Positions 14,579 through 20,801 are shown, numbered from the stretch's first letter. The stretch is 22,890 nt of DNA from Candidatus Omnitrophota bacterium (GCA_016206675.1 JACQRD010000038.1:1-22890), one strand, 5' to 3'. Made by a program: numbers and translations. The notes: generated by a model not told the origin, from the letters alone.

Positions 14579-15321
14579 GGCCGCACCTCCTGATGGCCGT
14601 TGGCCTCGCGCAGCATCTGCTGAAGCGCTCCAGGCCGGTCGATGCGCAGCAGGCCCCTGCCGCCGGAGAGCAGCCCCCGCTGCTTGAAGTGCCGGATCGT
14701 GCGGATGGCGCTTTCCGTCGTCGTCCATGCCATTTGCGCGAGTTCGCGGTGGGTCACCGGCAGGGTACTGCCGAACTGGTGCTCCAGCCGTAGGATGGCG
14801 CGGATGAGGCGCCGGGAGACCGGCTCGGCCATAGCTCCGTATTGCTGGGCGATGTGCTGCTGGCGCCGGGCGTAGAGCCGCAGCGTCTGGTAGGCGAACT
14901 CCGCTTCCTGCCGCACGGCCTTGGCCAGCTCCTGGCCCGTGATGCGCAGCGCCGTGCAGTCGGTGCCGGCGATGCCACTAACCTGGTAGACCCCGCCCTC
15001 CAGCAGCGCTGAAATGCCGCAGAGAACCTCCTCCGGCGTGATGGTGAAAATCACCACGCCCTCGGCGCCCTCCGGTGTGCGCTCGGGCATGCGGGTCAAA
15101 TGCACCCATCCCTCCATCACGAACCACACCCATCTGGCCGCCTCGCCTTGGCGGAAGAGGACATCGCCTTTGTGGTACCACTCGAGCTGGGCGCCCGCCA
15201 ACAACGCCCGCCGCCGCCTCGGCGAGAGGGAGCGCAGCAGGGGGACCTGTTGGGCAATCGCCGGCTCAACCATAACCTTACGATAGGCCATGGCCGGGAA
15301 CGCCTCTATGACCCGCATCAC
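14575..15321 (-). CDS. Crp/Fnr-family transcription regulator
   Basis: A cyclic-nucleotide-type beta-roll sensor domain (about residues 25-145, with YHKGDVLFRQGEAARWVWFV) joined by a long helix to a winged helix (PVTHRELAQMAWTTTESAIR, with recognition helix TTTESAIRTIRHFKQRG near 210-226). No N-terminal Cys cluster of the FNR type is present; the sensor may bind heme or a small molecule as in DNR/NnrR, but that cannot be read from sequence. The frame opens with GTG at 15321 followed by ATG at 15318; an ATG 16 codons on (MVEPAIAQQ) gives a more typical family N-terminus. The gene start touches a repeat that forms a terminator. It lies directly upstream of the hemerythrin-porin-nirK operon and is a good candidate for its regulator. 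Confidence 0.82.
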   Translation of the reverse strand: MMRVIEAFPAMAYRKVMVEPAIAQQVPLLRSLSPRRRRALLAGAQLEWYHKGDVLFRQGEAARWVWFVMEGWVHLTRMPERTPEGAEGVVIFTITPEEVLCGISALLEGGVYQVSGIAGTDCTALRITGQELAKAVRQEAEFAYQTLRLYARRQQHIAQQYGAMAEPVSRRLIRAILRLEHQFGSTLPVTHRELAQMAWTTTESAIRTIRHFKQRGLLSGGRGLLRIDRPGALQQMLREANGHQEVRP

Positions 15322-15420
15322 AGAAGCACAGAAAAAACTTCACAGAACCACAGAGGACAATTGCCTCCACTCTGTGATTCTGTGGAGCCCGATATCAACT
15401 AGTATTCTGTGCTTCTGTGC
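15319..15420. repeat. Inverted array of 8-base words (CACAGAAN family)
   Basis: The left half has CACAGAAG, CACAGAAA, CACAGAAC and CACAGAGG; the right half has the same words in reverse complement (CTCTGTGA, TTCTGTGG, TTCTGTGC twice). The outer 15-base arms (CACAGAAGCACAGAA) are perfect complements; the inner arms match at 14 of 15. The element spans the whole gap between two regulator genes, supplying the last codons of one and the first codon of the other. Confidence 0.85.
15331..15384 (-). terminator. Intrinsic terminator formed by the CACAGAAN repeat
   Basis: On the minus strand, CACAGAATCACAGAG, a 14-base loop, CTCTGTGGTTCTGTG (15 pairs counting one G-U), then AAGTTTTTTC. A stable stem followed by six T is the classic rho-independent layout. 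It would end transcripts of the VIT1-type transporter and first regulator. Confidence 0.65.
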
Positions 15421-16064
15421 TGAGCGAGGGTTTTGAGGCGGTCGGGCTTGGCGATGGTGGTGGAGCCGCGGGAGGATTTCACGATGCCCGCTTTCTTGAG
15501 GTGGCTCAGCACGCGGATGGTCGTCTCCACCGTCGTATCGGCCATCTCGGCGAGTTCATGCTTCGTCAACGGAATCGTGGTACCGAACTTCTTGGACAAT
15601 TCGAGCAGCGTCTGTGCCAGGCGGCGCTCAACCGGCTCATGCATGGTGCAGCTGCGATGCTCCACCGCCCGCAGCCGGTCGCAAAATAGGCACAGGGAGT
15701 CCTCCAGAAATGACGGGTTCTGCTGGAGCATTTCATGGAACGCGCTGGTCGGAATCCGCACCACGACGGAATCAACGGCCGCCACGGCGTCGACGGGATA
15801 CGGCTTGCGGTCCAGGGCGGGCAAGCAGCAAAAGGGCTCGCCGGGGGTCATCACGCAGGTGGTGGAGGTTTGGCCGCTTTCCAGGAACTTCATCAGGTGC
15901 ACGCGGCCCTCTTTCACGACGCACACCGCTTCGGCCGGCTCACCCTCGCGGAAGATCGTCTCGCCTTTGGCGTAGCGCTTCTCGCGCGAGAGGCCGGCGA
16001 GGTGCTGCCGCTGCGCCGGCGTCAACCGTTTGAACATCTCGATCCGTGAGAGAAAATGGTCCAT
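15399..16064 (-). CDS. Crp/Fnr-family transcription regulator, cysteine-rich sensor
   Basis: A 221-residue regulator: a cNMP-type beta-roll at about residues 10-120 (YAKGETIFREGEPAEAVCVV), a dimer helix, and a winged helix at about 165-200 (PLTKHELAEMADTTVETTIR). It has seven Cys (48, 70, 79, 80, 125, 128, 139), including a CC pair and CLFC, more than usual, but not in the FNR N-terminal pattern; redox or metal sensing is possible. The ATG at 16064 is one base after the stop of the transporter gene, so they are co-transcribed and the regulator may control iron/manganese handling or nitrogen-oxide respiration. The last codons (AQHRSTEY) are encoded by the adjoining 8-base-word repeat, so the original C-terminus has been replaced or extended by it. 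Confidence 0.85.
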   Translation of the reverse strand: MDHFLSRIEMFKRLTPAQRQHLAGLSREKRYAKGETIFREGEPAEAVCVVKEGRVHLMKFLESGQTSTTCVMTPGEPFCCLPALDRKPYPVDAVAAVDSVVVRIPTSAFHEMLQQNPSFLEDSLCLFCDRLRAVEHRSCTMHEPVERRLAQTLLELSKKFGTTIPLTKHELAEMADTTVETTIRVLSHLKKAGIVKSSRGSTTIAKPDRLKTLAQHRSTEY

Positions 16065-16065
16065 C

Positions 16066-16767
16066 TTATTGCGCTATCCACCGGTCGGCGGCGCGGCCGA
16101 TGAAGAAGCCGACCAGCGCGGCGACGCCAGCCACGCTGAGCATCTCCAGCCCGCTCTTCCACCACGTTTGCTTGACGATGCGCCCCTTCAGGCCGCCGAA
16201 GAGAAACAGCCCCAGCAGCGTGCTGACGATGGACACCAGCATCGCCTCGTGCAGCGGCAGCAGCAGGTACGGCACAATCGGCACCGAACCGCCGATGACG
16301 TAGGCGGCTCCCATCACGAAGGCATTGCCGGCCGGCTCTTCCAGCGTGTCGGGGGCGATGCCCAGCTCCTTGTGGGCCATATCCTCGAGCAGCAGCTTGG
16401 GGTTGCTCATGAGGCGGTTGGCGATGATTTCGATCTCGCGGTCCTCGTAGCCGCGCGCGCGGTACATCTCCCAGATCTCCTGCCGCTCCTTCTCCGGCTC
16501 GTCGCGGATTTCTTCCTCTTCTTCCTTGAGCAACCGCTCCAGATATTCGCGCTGCGATTTCGAAGAAAGGTAGGAGCCGGCGGCCATGGAGAGCGACTCG
16601 ACGGCGATAATCACGAAACCGGCGATCACCACCGCCCCGGGATCCTGCGTGCCGGCGGCGATACCGGTCAGCGCCCCCAGGGTGGAGATGAGGCCGTCCT
16701 GCGTGCCGAAAACCGCCTCGCGAATCCGGGTGCGCATCGTGTCCTGAGACTTACTATGATGTTCCAT
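16066..16767 (-). CDS. VIT1/CCC1-family Fe/Mn transporter
   Basis: An integral membrane protein of about 233 residues. VIT1/CCC1 proteins move Fe2+ or Mn2+ out of the cytoplasm. The first helix region REAVFGTQDGLISTLGALTG and the second (VVIAGFVIIAVESLSMAAGS, then YLSSKSQREY) are the family signature. A charged cytoplasmic loop (LLKEEEEEIRDEPEKERQEI, then EMYRARGYEDREIEIIANRL) matches the metal-binding helical domain. Three further helices follow (NAFVMGAAYVIGGSVPIVPY, AMLVSIVSTLLGLFLFG, EMLSVAGVAALVGFFIG). An earlier ATG at 16779 is possible. Co-transcribed with the downstream Crp/Fnr regulator, which suggests iron homeostasis linked to redox regulation. A weak promoter (TACAAT) lies just upstream. 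Confidence 0.88.
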   Translation of the reverse strand: MEHHSKSQDTMRTRIREAVFGTQDGLISTLGALTGIAAGTQDPGAVVIAGFVIIAVESLSMAAGSYLSSKSQREYLERLLKEEEEEIRDEPEKERQEIWEMYRARGYEDREIEIIANRLMSNPKLLLEDMAHKELGIAPDTLEEPAGNAFVMGAAYVIGGSVPIVPYLLLPLHEAMLVSIVSTLLGLFLFGGLKGRIVKQTWWKSGLEMLSVAGVAALVGFFIGRAADRWIAQ

Positions 16768-16788
16768 GACCCTGCCCATGGTGGCAGT

Positions 16789-16794
16789 ATTGTA
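16789..16794 (-). promoter_or_regulatory. Possible -10 box for the transporter-regulator operon
   Basis: TACAAT on the minus strand (5 of 6), about 22 bases before the ATG at 16767. No convincing -35 element at 16-18 bases. Confidence 0.35.
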
Positions 16795-16846
16795 GCACAG
16801 CTACGGAGAGCGTCGATGAAGGTCGAAGGAAGGCGTGGTGCTGGGG

Positions 16847-16927
16847 ATGATCACTGACGCCCGCCACGGATTGGCAGGGATCGTGACCGAAACCGATCTG
16901 TTGAAAGCCCTGATCGCCGGCGGCTAG
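16847..16927 (+). pseudogene. C-terminal scrap of a CBS-domain gene
   Basis: The plus-strand frame reads MITDARHGLAGIVTETDLLK and then ALIAGG before a TAG; GIVTETDLLKAL is the typical end of a CBS domain. The frame is closed by a TGA about 34 bases upstream, so only the last 25-35 residues survive. It is the only plus-strand coding trace here. The TAG overlaps the stop codon of the minus-strand neighbour. Probably a leftover from a rearrangement. Confidence 0.45.
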
Positions 16928-17997
16928 TCTCTAAAGAACGTGAGCGCCTGTGGAGAGTTGCTGAGCTGCATCGGCTGGCGCAGATTGTGCAGCAGCAGCC
17001 GCATCCGCGCTGCCGCTTCCGTAATCCTCTCCGGATTCCCCCGGCGCAATGCCGTCAGCAGGGTTGACCACGACCGTTTCACACCGATCTGCTGCTCCGC
17101 CGGATAATCATCCGGGGCCAGGATCGGCGCCCACGCGTGCGGTCCCTCGACTCGGCCTTCAGCCTCGCTCGGGACCGTCCTGAGCGAGCGAAGCGAGTCG
17201 AAGGACGGCTGCTGCGAAGCCGGCGACACCAAATACAGATGCTGCTCGAACAAGTCTTCAAGTAGCATGCAGCGCGCAGCGATGACCAACACCTCCCGCT
17301 CCGCCGGCGTCAGAGACCTGCGGTGTGCTTGTTTTCGAGCCGCGGCCAGCACCCGCCTTGGCAGGCGATCGCCCCCCATGAGCTCGGACCATGAGGCGCG
17401 CCGTGTGTCGTCGACCAGGCCGAGCGCGGTGGCGGCTGACGACTCAACGAGAATGATCGGAACCTTGCGCCATCGTTGCGGGTTCGCGACCATCGAGAGC
17501 ACCGTTTGCACCGGATCCCGCCCGCCAAACCGCTCCGTTCCCGTGACGAACAACAGCGTCTGGCGCGAAAACTGGTCCATGGATTCAAACCGGCCGTTCG
17601 ATTGGATCGTCAGATCCTGCAGCATCCGAAGCGCCGCGGCAGGCCAGGCCCGCTCCTGCAGAATGCCCGGCCCATCGGCGGCCTCGCCGGCGCCGGCCGG
17701 CTTGCCGCTGCGATCGCTCACCGGAAAGGCCAGCACGCCGATCGCCGTCGCCACCGCGGCCAGCGCGAGGCCGGTGGGCCATATCCGCGGCGGCCGTACC
17801 GGCGCCGGCTCTGCTGTAGCCGGATCAGGGGCCGGCTCTTCGCGCGCCAGGTCGCCTTCCAGTTCCGCGATGACGGCGGCGAGGTGATGGGCGACTCGGT
17901 TGACCGGCACGCTGCCGGCATGCAGCTCTTCCTCCAACACCCTGAGCCGCTGGCGCATGCCCTGCCGGTGCTCTTGAGAAACGCTGGTGGCGGTCAT
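16924..17997 (-). CDS. Membrane-anchored protein resembling the linker domain of ResB-CcsA-type proteins
   Basis: A 357-residue protein. Residues 1-60 are charged and helical (RQGMRQRLRVLEEELHAGSV); one membrane segment lies near 74-92 (WPTGLALAAVATAIGVLAFP); the rest should be extracytoplasmic. The stretch QSNGRFESMDQFSRQTLLFV followed by TGTERFGGRDPVQTVLSMVA resembles the periplasmic region (GRVKPLDTFAR...TG...F.G.DPV..VL) that links ResB and CcsA parts in large cytochrome c biogenesis proteins. If so it assists heme delivery or apocytochrome ligation; this is an inference from a recalled pattern. Residues about 263-284 (FDSLRSLRTVPSEAEGRVEG) are encoded by an inserted palindromic repeat. 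A ribosome binding site GGAGGG precedes the ATG, which also overlaps the stop of a 51-codon upstream frame as ATGA. Confidence 0.6.
   Translation of the reverse strand: MTATSVSQEHRQGMRQRLRVLEEELHAGSVPVNRVAHHLAAVIAELEGDLAREEPAPDPATAEPAPVRPPRIWPTGLALAAVATAIGVLAFPVSDRSGKPAGAGEAADGPGILQERAWPAAALRMLQDLTIQSNGRFESMDQFSRQTLLFVTGTERFGGRDPVQTVLSMVANPQRWRKVPIILVESSAATALGLVDDTRRASWSELMGGDRLPRRVLAAARKQAHRRSLTPAEREVLVIAARCMLLEDLFEQHLYLVSPASQQPSFDSLRSLRTVPSEAEGRVEGPHAWAPILAPDDYPAEQQIGVKRSWSTLLTALRRGNPERITEAAARMRLLLHNLRQPMQLSNSPQALTFFRD
17144..17207. repeat. GAGCGAAGCGAGTCGAAGGA-type palindromic repeat inside a gene
   Basis: The arm GTCCTGAGCGAGCGAAGCGA (from 17176) and an imperfect inverted copy to its left (CTCGACTCGG, then CTCGCTCGGGAC) form a palindrome of about 64 bases. 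This sequence type is dispersed in many environmental bacterial genomes, and its translation (FDSLRSLRTVPSEAEG) is a recognisable mark. It preserves the frame. Confidence 0.75.
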
Positions 17998-18149
17998 GAG
18001 GCCCTCCGGTTCAGCGCGCGCTCCCGGTCATCGAGCACAGCTGCCGCGGCAATCACGTAGGCGCGGAAGTGTCGGCGCTCAAGCCACGTACGGGTCTTGC
18101 GTCCGATGTCGTGCGGTGGAGAGGAAACGAGCTGGCGGGTACAGCGGAC
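17994..18149 (-). other. 51-codon open frame tail, possible gene remnant
   Basis: A frame ending in ERRHFRAYVIAAAAVLDDRE, then RALNRRAS and a TGA that overlaps the ATG of the next gene as ATGA. It has no start codon of its own after the in-frame TAG at 18150-18152. The overlap is typical of true operon neighbours, so this may be the end of a decayed upstream gene. No family recognised. Confidence 0.3.
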
Positions 18150-18340
18150 CTACGAGGAGAGAACTCCCACGTGCTCTGGAGTGTGTGGTGCAACTCCATT
18201 GCAGCTTCCAGGTATTGCGAGCGTCACGAAGGTAGAGGTGTTCACGGTTATGCCCAGGCTACTCCTGGCCATGGAGAAGCGCAAGTAAATTCTCCGCGCC
18301 AGGCCTCTCGCGGCCGAGCGCCGCTTCTTCGAATAACAGA

Positions 18341-18392
18341 ACCCCTGAGTCCGCCGTCGTGCCGTCTTCGCTTACTCGGCGGACCCAGGGGT
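18341..18392 (-). terminator. Long 16-bp hairpin, terminator- or attenuator-like
   Basis: On the minus strand, ACCCCTGGGTCCGCCG, a 20-base loop, then CGGCGGACTCAGGGGT: 16 pairs with one G-U that exists only on this strand. TCTGTTATTC follows. It is placed to end transcripts from the lipoprotein operon, or to attenuate expression of the linker-domain gene. Confidence 0.55.
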
Positions 18393-18413
18393 CCTTCGTG
18401 CAGCGAGGGTCAT
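18372..18413 (-). CDS. Possible 13-residue leader peptide
   Basis: MTLAARRTPGSAE. AGGAGG lies five bases before the ATG, better than at most genes here. The ORF runs through the 5' arm of the long hairpin and stops at a TAA in its loop, the geometry of a translated attenuator leader. There is no run of one amino-acid codon type beyond two Arg, so any signal sensed is unknown. It could also be chance. Confidence 0.35.
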   Translation of the reverse strand: MTLAARRTPGSAE

Positions 18414-18537
18414 CCAAACCTCCTTCCCCTCGTGGGCCCCGGAACGCTCCTCGATCATCCCCTGGCCACAACTCCCCGGCTGGGGCACCCGTCTGCGCGG
18501 GCGGCTGAGGATCTCCACTTCCTGACCCACGTCTAGT

Positions 18538-19062
18538 CTACCTGATTGCGGAGGGCTGTGTATGATCCAGATCAGGGAGGCTGGCGGCTGCCTCCAGCCG
18601 CTTGAGCAGTTGTCGCTCCAGCGTGCCGTTGGAGCGCAGCGGAATGATCCACGGGGCGCGCCGCGTCGCGGAGAGTGCCGCGGGGTCTTCGCGGCCGGCG
18701 AGCCGGGTGTTCACCGACATGCGGGTCTTGCCGCCGTCCGCGGCGGCCACCTGCACGATGAGTGTTGCGTTCAGGCTCCACCAGTACGGGTTGAGACGGG
18801 CAATCGGATCGGCCGCGTAGACCGGCAGGGCGTCAGCTGAGTAGTCGCGCTGCGCGATCAGCACTCCGCGGGCCTCATCCGCCAACCGGATGGCGTAGCC
18901 TTCCGAGGCAAGCGCCGCCCGGAGCGTGGACCACAAGGCCTCCGGCGACGCGGCAAGAAGGCGGCTGCCTGGGCGCGAAGCCGGCTGAAGCATCCACCCC
19001 GCGCACCCTCCGACGGCGAGGTAGGCGATCAGCGCCCCCGTAACGCCCAAGGAATGCGCCAT
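18538..19062 (-). CDS. Putative lipoprotein
   Basis: About 174 residues from the ATG at 19062. The N-terminus MAHSLGVTGALIAYLAVGGC ends at a lipobox-like Cys20, so it is probably lipid-anchored and extracytoplasmic. The body resembles small lipoproteins with an alpha/beta domain that unfolds repeats such as SPEALWSTLRAALASEGYAI followed by RLADEARGVLIAQRDYS, seen in BamC-like or DUF-type envelope proteins; a family name is not assured. The frame is open further upstream (to a TTG at 19143) across the end of the DUF2934 gene, but those codons do not resemble a signal peptide. No good Shine-Dalgarno sequence precedes 19062. Last gene of the CBS/DUF2934 operon. Confidence 0.6.
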   Translation of the reverse strand: MAHSLGVTGALIAYLAVGGCAGWMLQPASRPGSRLLAASPEALWSTLRAALASEGYAIRLADEARGVLIAQRDYSADALPVYAADPIARLNPYWWSLNATLIVQVAAADGGKTRMSVNTRLAGREDPAALSATRRAPWIIPLRSNGTLERQLLKRLEAAASLPDLDHTQPSAIR

Positions 19063-19093
19063 TGCGCTGCCAGCCGCATCCTCCTCTGTACGA

Positions 19094-19303
19094 TCAGAAG
19101 CGTCTGTCGCTTCCGTTGCCTTCCGCACGCCTGCGGCGTACAATCTCCTCGGCTTTCAGCCAATCGTCGAGGTCATGCCCATCCTGGCACCCGCGCTGCT
19201 GGTAGAGCTCATATGCCACGCACGCCACCTCGGCGGGATCCATCACGAACCGTGGTGCCATGCCGGTGCGCGCGCGCCTGCGGCCCAATCGCACTGCTGC
19301 CAT
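19094..19303 (-). CDS. DUF2934-family small protein
   Basis: A 69-residue basic protein. ACVAYELYQQRGCQDGHDLD, followed by DWLKAEEIV, is the DUF2934 signature (usually AY.iye.rG...GhdldDWl.Ae). The function of the family is unknown; members are common in soil and aquatic bacteria near stress and hemerythrin-type genes. An earlier GTG in frame is possible, but the ATG at 19303 has a near-ideal AAAGGAGGTGA eight bases upstream. That site overlaps the stop of the CBS gene, so the two are translated in sequence. Confidence 0.8.
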   Translation of the reverse strand: MAAVRLGRRRARTGMAPRFVMDPAEVACVAYELYQQRGCQDGHDLDDWLKAEEIVRRRRAEGNGSDRRF

Positions 19304-19318
19304 CCGTCTCACCTCCTT

Positions 19319-19774
19319 TCACCGTGCTGCGGCAATCGCCTCGAGGATTTCGGTCAGCTGCCGTTCCGCCACATGCGGCCCGGCATGCGCCCATTGTTTT
19401 CGTGCGGCTAACGCAATATCCTTGATCGACAAGACGCCCACCAGCCTGCCCTCCTCCACCACCGGCAGGCGGTGCACTGCCGCCTCTTCCATCATCTTGG
19501 CGGCCTCCTCCAACTCCGTGTCGGGGCTCACCGATTTGACGGCCCGCGTCATGCACTGGCCCACCGGCAGCTGACTGGGGGCTCGGTCAGTGCCAACGAG
19601 CTGCAGCAGCAGATCGCGGTCCGTCACGACGCCAATGACGCGCTTGGTGTCGTAATTCTCGACGATCGGCACGAAGCCGCACTTCCATTGCCCCATAATC
19701 TCGCCGACCACCGCGCAGCTGTCGCTCGGCACGCACGCCGCCGGCTTGCCCGTCATCAGCTCCCGCACCCGCAT
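19319..19774 (-). CDS. Double CBS-domain protein
   Basis: 151 residues made of two CBS domains: MRVRELMTGKPAACVPSDSC to VIGVVTDRDLLLQLV (first), and PVGQCMTRAVKSVSPDTELE to RLVGVLSIKDIAL (second). CBS pairs bind adenosine nucleotides and act as energy or redox sensors for partner proteins; this one has no other domain, so it must act on something else. The frame stays open about 94 codons upstream, but that part is low-complexity and lacks conservation signs. AGGAGG seven bases before the ATG at 19774 fixes the start. Fourth gene from the operon end, between a basic protein and the DUF2934 gene. Confidence 0.88.
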   Translation of the reverse strand: MRVRELMTGKPAACVPSDSCAVVGEIMGQWKCGFVPIVENYDTKRVIGVVTDRDLLLQLVGTDRAPSQLPVGQCMTRAVKSVSPDTELEEAAKMMEEAAVHRLPVVEEGRLVGVLSIKDIALAARKQWAHAGPHVAERQLTEILEAIAAAR

Positions 19775-19797
19775 CGCTGGCCTCCTGCTCTCTTGCG

Positions 19798-20001
19798 TCA
19801 GCCCCGCTTCATTGGCGCGCCGCCGCTGTGGCGCCGTGTGCGGCCCTTCGGCCGCCGCAGGGCGAGCGTGCGCATCTTCCGCTGCCATAGCGTGCCCGGT
19901 TGCCGCGCGCTGTTGGGTGGCCGTTTCTCTGGCGCAGCGACCGGCACCGGTAGCCGCCGCAGCCGCACCTTCTTGCTCTCGGACGCCTGCTCCCCCGTCA
20001 A
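19798..20001 (-). CDS. Possible small basic protein
   Basis: A frame of 67 codons from a TTG at 20001 (TTGA overlap with the previous stop), or 80 codons from an ATG at 20040. The product is very rich in Arg, Lys and Pro (SKKVRLRRLPVPVAAPEKRP, then RKMRTLALRRPKGRTRRH) and could bind nucleic acid. No ribosome binding site is clear for either start. It fills an otherwise empty gap in a tightly packed operon, which favours reality; the sequence itself gives no family. Confidence 0.35.
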   Translation of the reverse strand: MTGEQASESKKVRLRRLPVPVAAPEKRPPNSARQPGTLWQRKMRTLALRRPKGRTRRHSGGAPMKRG

Positions 20002-20285
20002 TCGGCCCACCGCGCTTCTCCTGCCTGCAGCGGCGCCCATTCCCGCCGCAGCTCAATCAAGATCTCCAGCTCATGCTGTCGCGCCTGAATTAGGCCCTCG
20101 CGGATTAACGCGCCGACCGCCATCATGACGACCGGCACCGGCCAGTTCAGCTCGCGAATCAAGTAGCGGAGGGTGGCCGGGCCATGCTGCTCCAAATCGG
20201 TCAGGATCTCTCCGCTGACAATGCCCAGGGTCGTCATTAAGGGCGCCCCGGCGTCCGTCCCATACCCGGCTATCCGGTTGATCAT
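19998..20285 (-). CDS. DUF2582-like winged-helix protein
   Basis: 95 residues. TLGIVSGEILTDLEQHGPAT, LRYLIRELNWPVPVVMMAVG and ALIREGLIQ give a single winged-helix domain of the DUF2582 type, small proteins thought to bind DNA or to dimerise. The frame is open 25 codons upstream, but AGGAGG six bases before the ATG at 20285 sets the start. First gene of the CBS/DUF2934/lipoprotein operon and so a candidate local regulator. An Fnr-box-like palindrome lies about 100 bases upstream. Confidence 0.72.
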   Translation of the reverse strand: MINRIAGYGTDAGAPLMTTLGIVSGEILTDLEQHGPATLRYLIRELNWPVPVVMMAVGALIREGLIQARQHELEILIELRREWAPLQAGEARWAD

Positions 20286-20385
20286 TCCGGCCTCCTGATG
20301 ATGAGAAGCGTGGCGTTGGCGTACGCCCCATCGAAATCTCCTGGTGGGCTCTGAAATCACTTTAGGATGACAAGCGGAGGAGGTC

Positions 20386-20401
20386 TATGATTCCTATCAT
20401 A
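20386..20401. promoter_or_regulatory. Fnr/Dnr-box-like palindrome
   Basis: TATGAT-TCCT-ATCATA. The half-sites are perfect complements around a four-base spacer, and the core TGAT-N4-ATCA matches the FNR/DNR consensus TTGAT-N4-ATCAA apart from a symmetric T/A change at the outer position. It lies upstream of the winged-helix operon; two Crp/Fnr regulators are encoded nearby. Confidence 0.5.
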
Positions 20402-20412
20402 CTCGGTGGGGT

Positions 20413-20781
20413 TTACCGTTCGCTTTCGGGGGGGCCGCCGGCTTCCGGCCCGTCTTCATCCCAGCCGCCGAGGCCCAGTGCTAGCTTGCAGTCTTCGGAG
20501 GCCATGGTGTGAGGATCCCACGGCGGGGTGAAGACGATGTTGACGACGGCGTTGCGCACGCCGGGCAGGATCGCGATGGCGCGCTGGACGGACGCCCTCA
20601 GCTGCGGCCCGTAGGGGCAGAAGGGCGAGGTGAAGGTCATCGTGAGCTTGACGTCATCGCCCTCCGGCTGCGGATTGATGTCCACGCCGTAGATGAGGCC
20701 CAGCTCGACGATGCCCAGGTGCAGCTCGGGATCCTCAATCGGCTTGATCGCCTGCATGATGTGCTCTTCGGTAAGCGCCAT
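20413..20781 (-). CDS. sufT: SufT-like DUF59/MIP18-family iron-sulfur assembly factor
   Basis: 122 residues. MALTEEHIMQAIKPIEDPEL, then IVELGLIYGVDI, is the start of the DUF59 fold; FTSPFCPYGPQL holds the usual conserved Cys, and VFTPPWDPHTMASEDC is also family sequence. SufT-type proteins help insert or deliver Fe-S clusters. The frame is open 43 codons upstream, but that part is encoded by a 7-base-word repeat, so the ATG at 20781 is chosen. The C-terminal 20 residues are acidic and Gly/Pro-rich. Third visible full gene of the SUF operon, after sufU. Confidence 0.85.
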   Translation of the reverse strand: MALTEEHIMQAIKPIEDPELHLGIVELGLIYGVDINPQPEGDDVKLTMTFTSPFCPYGPQLRASVQRAIAILPGVRNAVVNIVFTPPWDPHTMASEDCKLALGLGGWDEDGPEAGGPPESER

Positions 20782-20801
20782 GAGCCACCCCAACGCACGT
20801 T

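Larger units (their letters stand above)
17998..18537. other. 540-base stretch without a convincing gene
   Basis: Between the linker-domain gene and the lipoprotein gene. It contains the 51-codon frame tail, a 13-codon ORF with an excellent ribosome binding site, and a long hairpin (listed separately). Longer frames on both strands (for example 18069-18536 plus, 18259-18471 minus) have no recognisable sequence and poor starts. No tRNA or known riboswitch is evident. Confidence 0.5.

Noticed and set aside
18069..18536. A 155-codon plus-strand ORF in the gap before the lipoprotein gene
   Set aside because: No ribosome site, no recognisable domain, and it runs through the hairpin and leader ORF in antisense.
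20387..20512. A plus-strand 41-codon ORF with an excellent ribosome binding site (MIPIILGGVYRS...)
   Set aside because: After the first dozen codons it reads antisense through sufT with low-complexity Ser/Pro sequence; at most the start of a truncated gene, so it is kept only as part of the palindrome finding.
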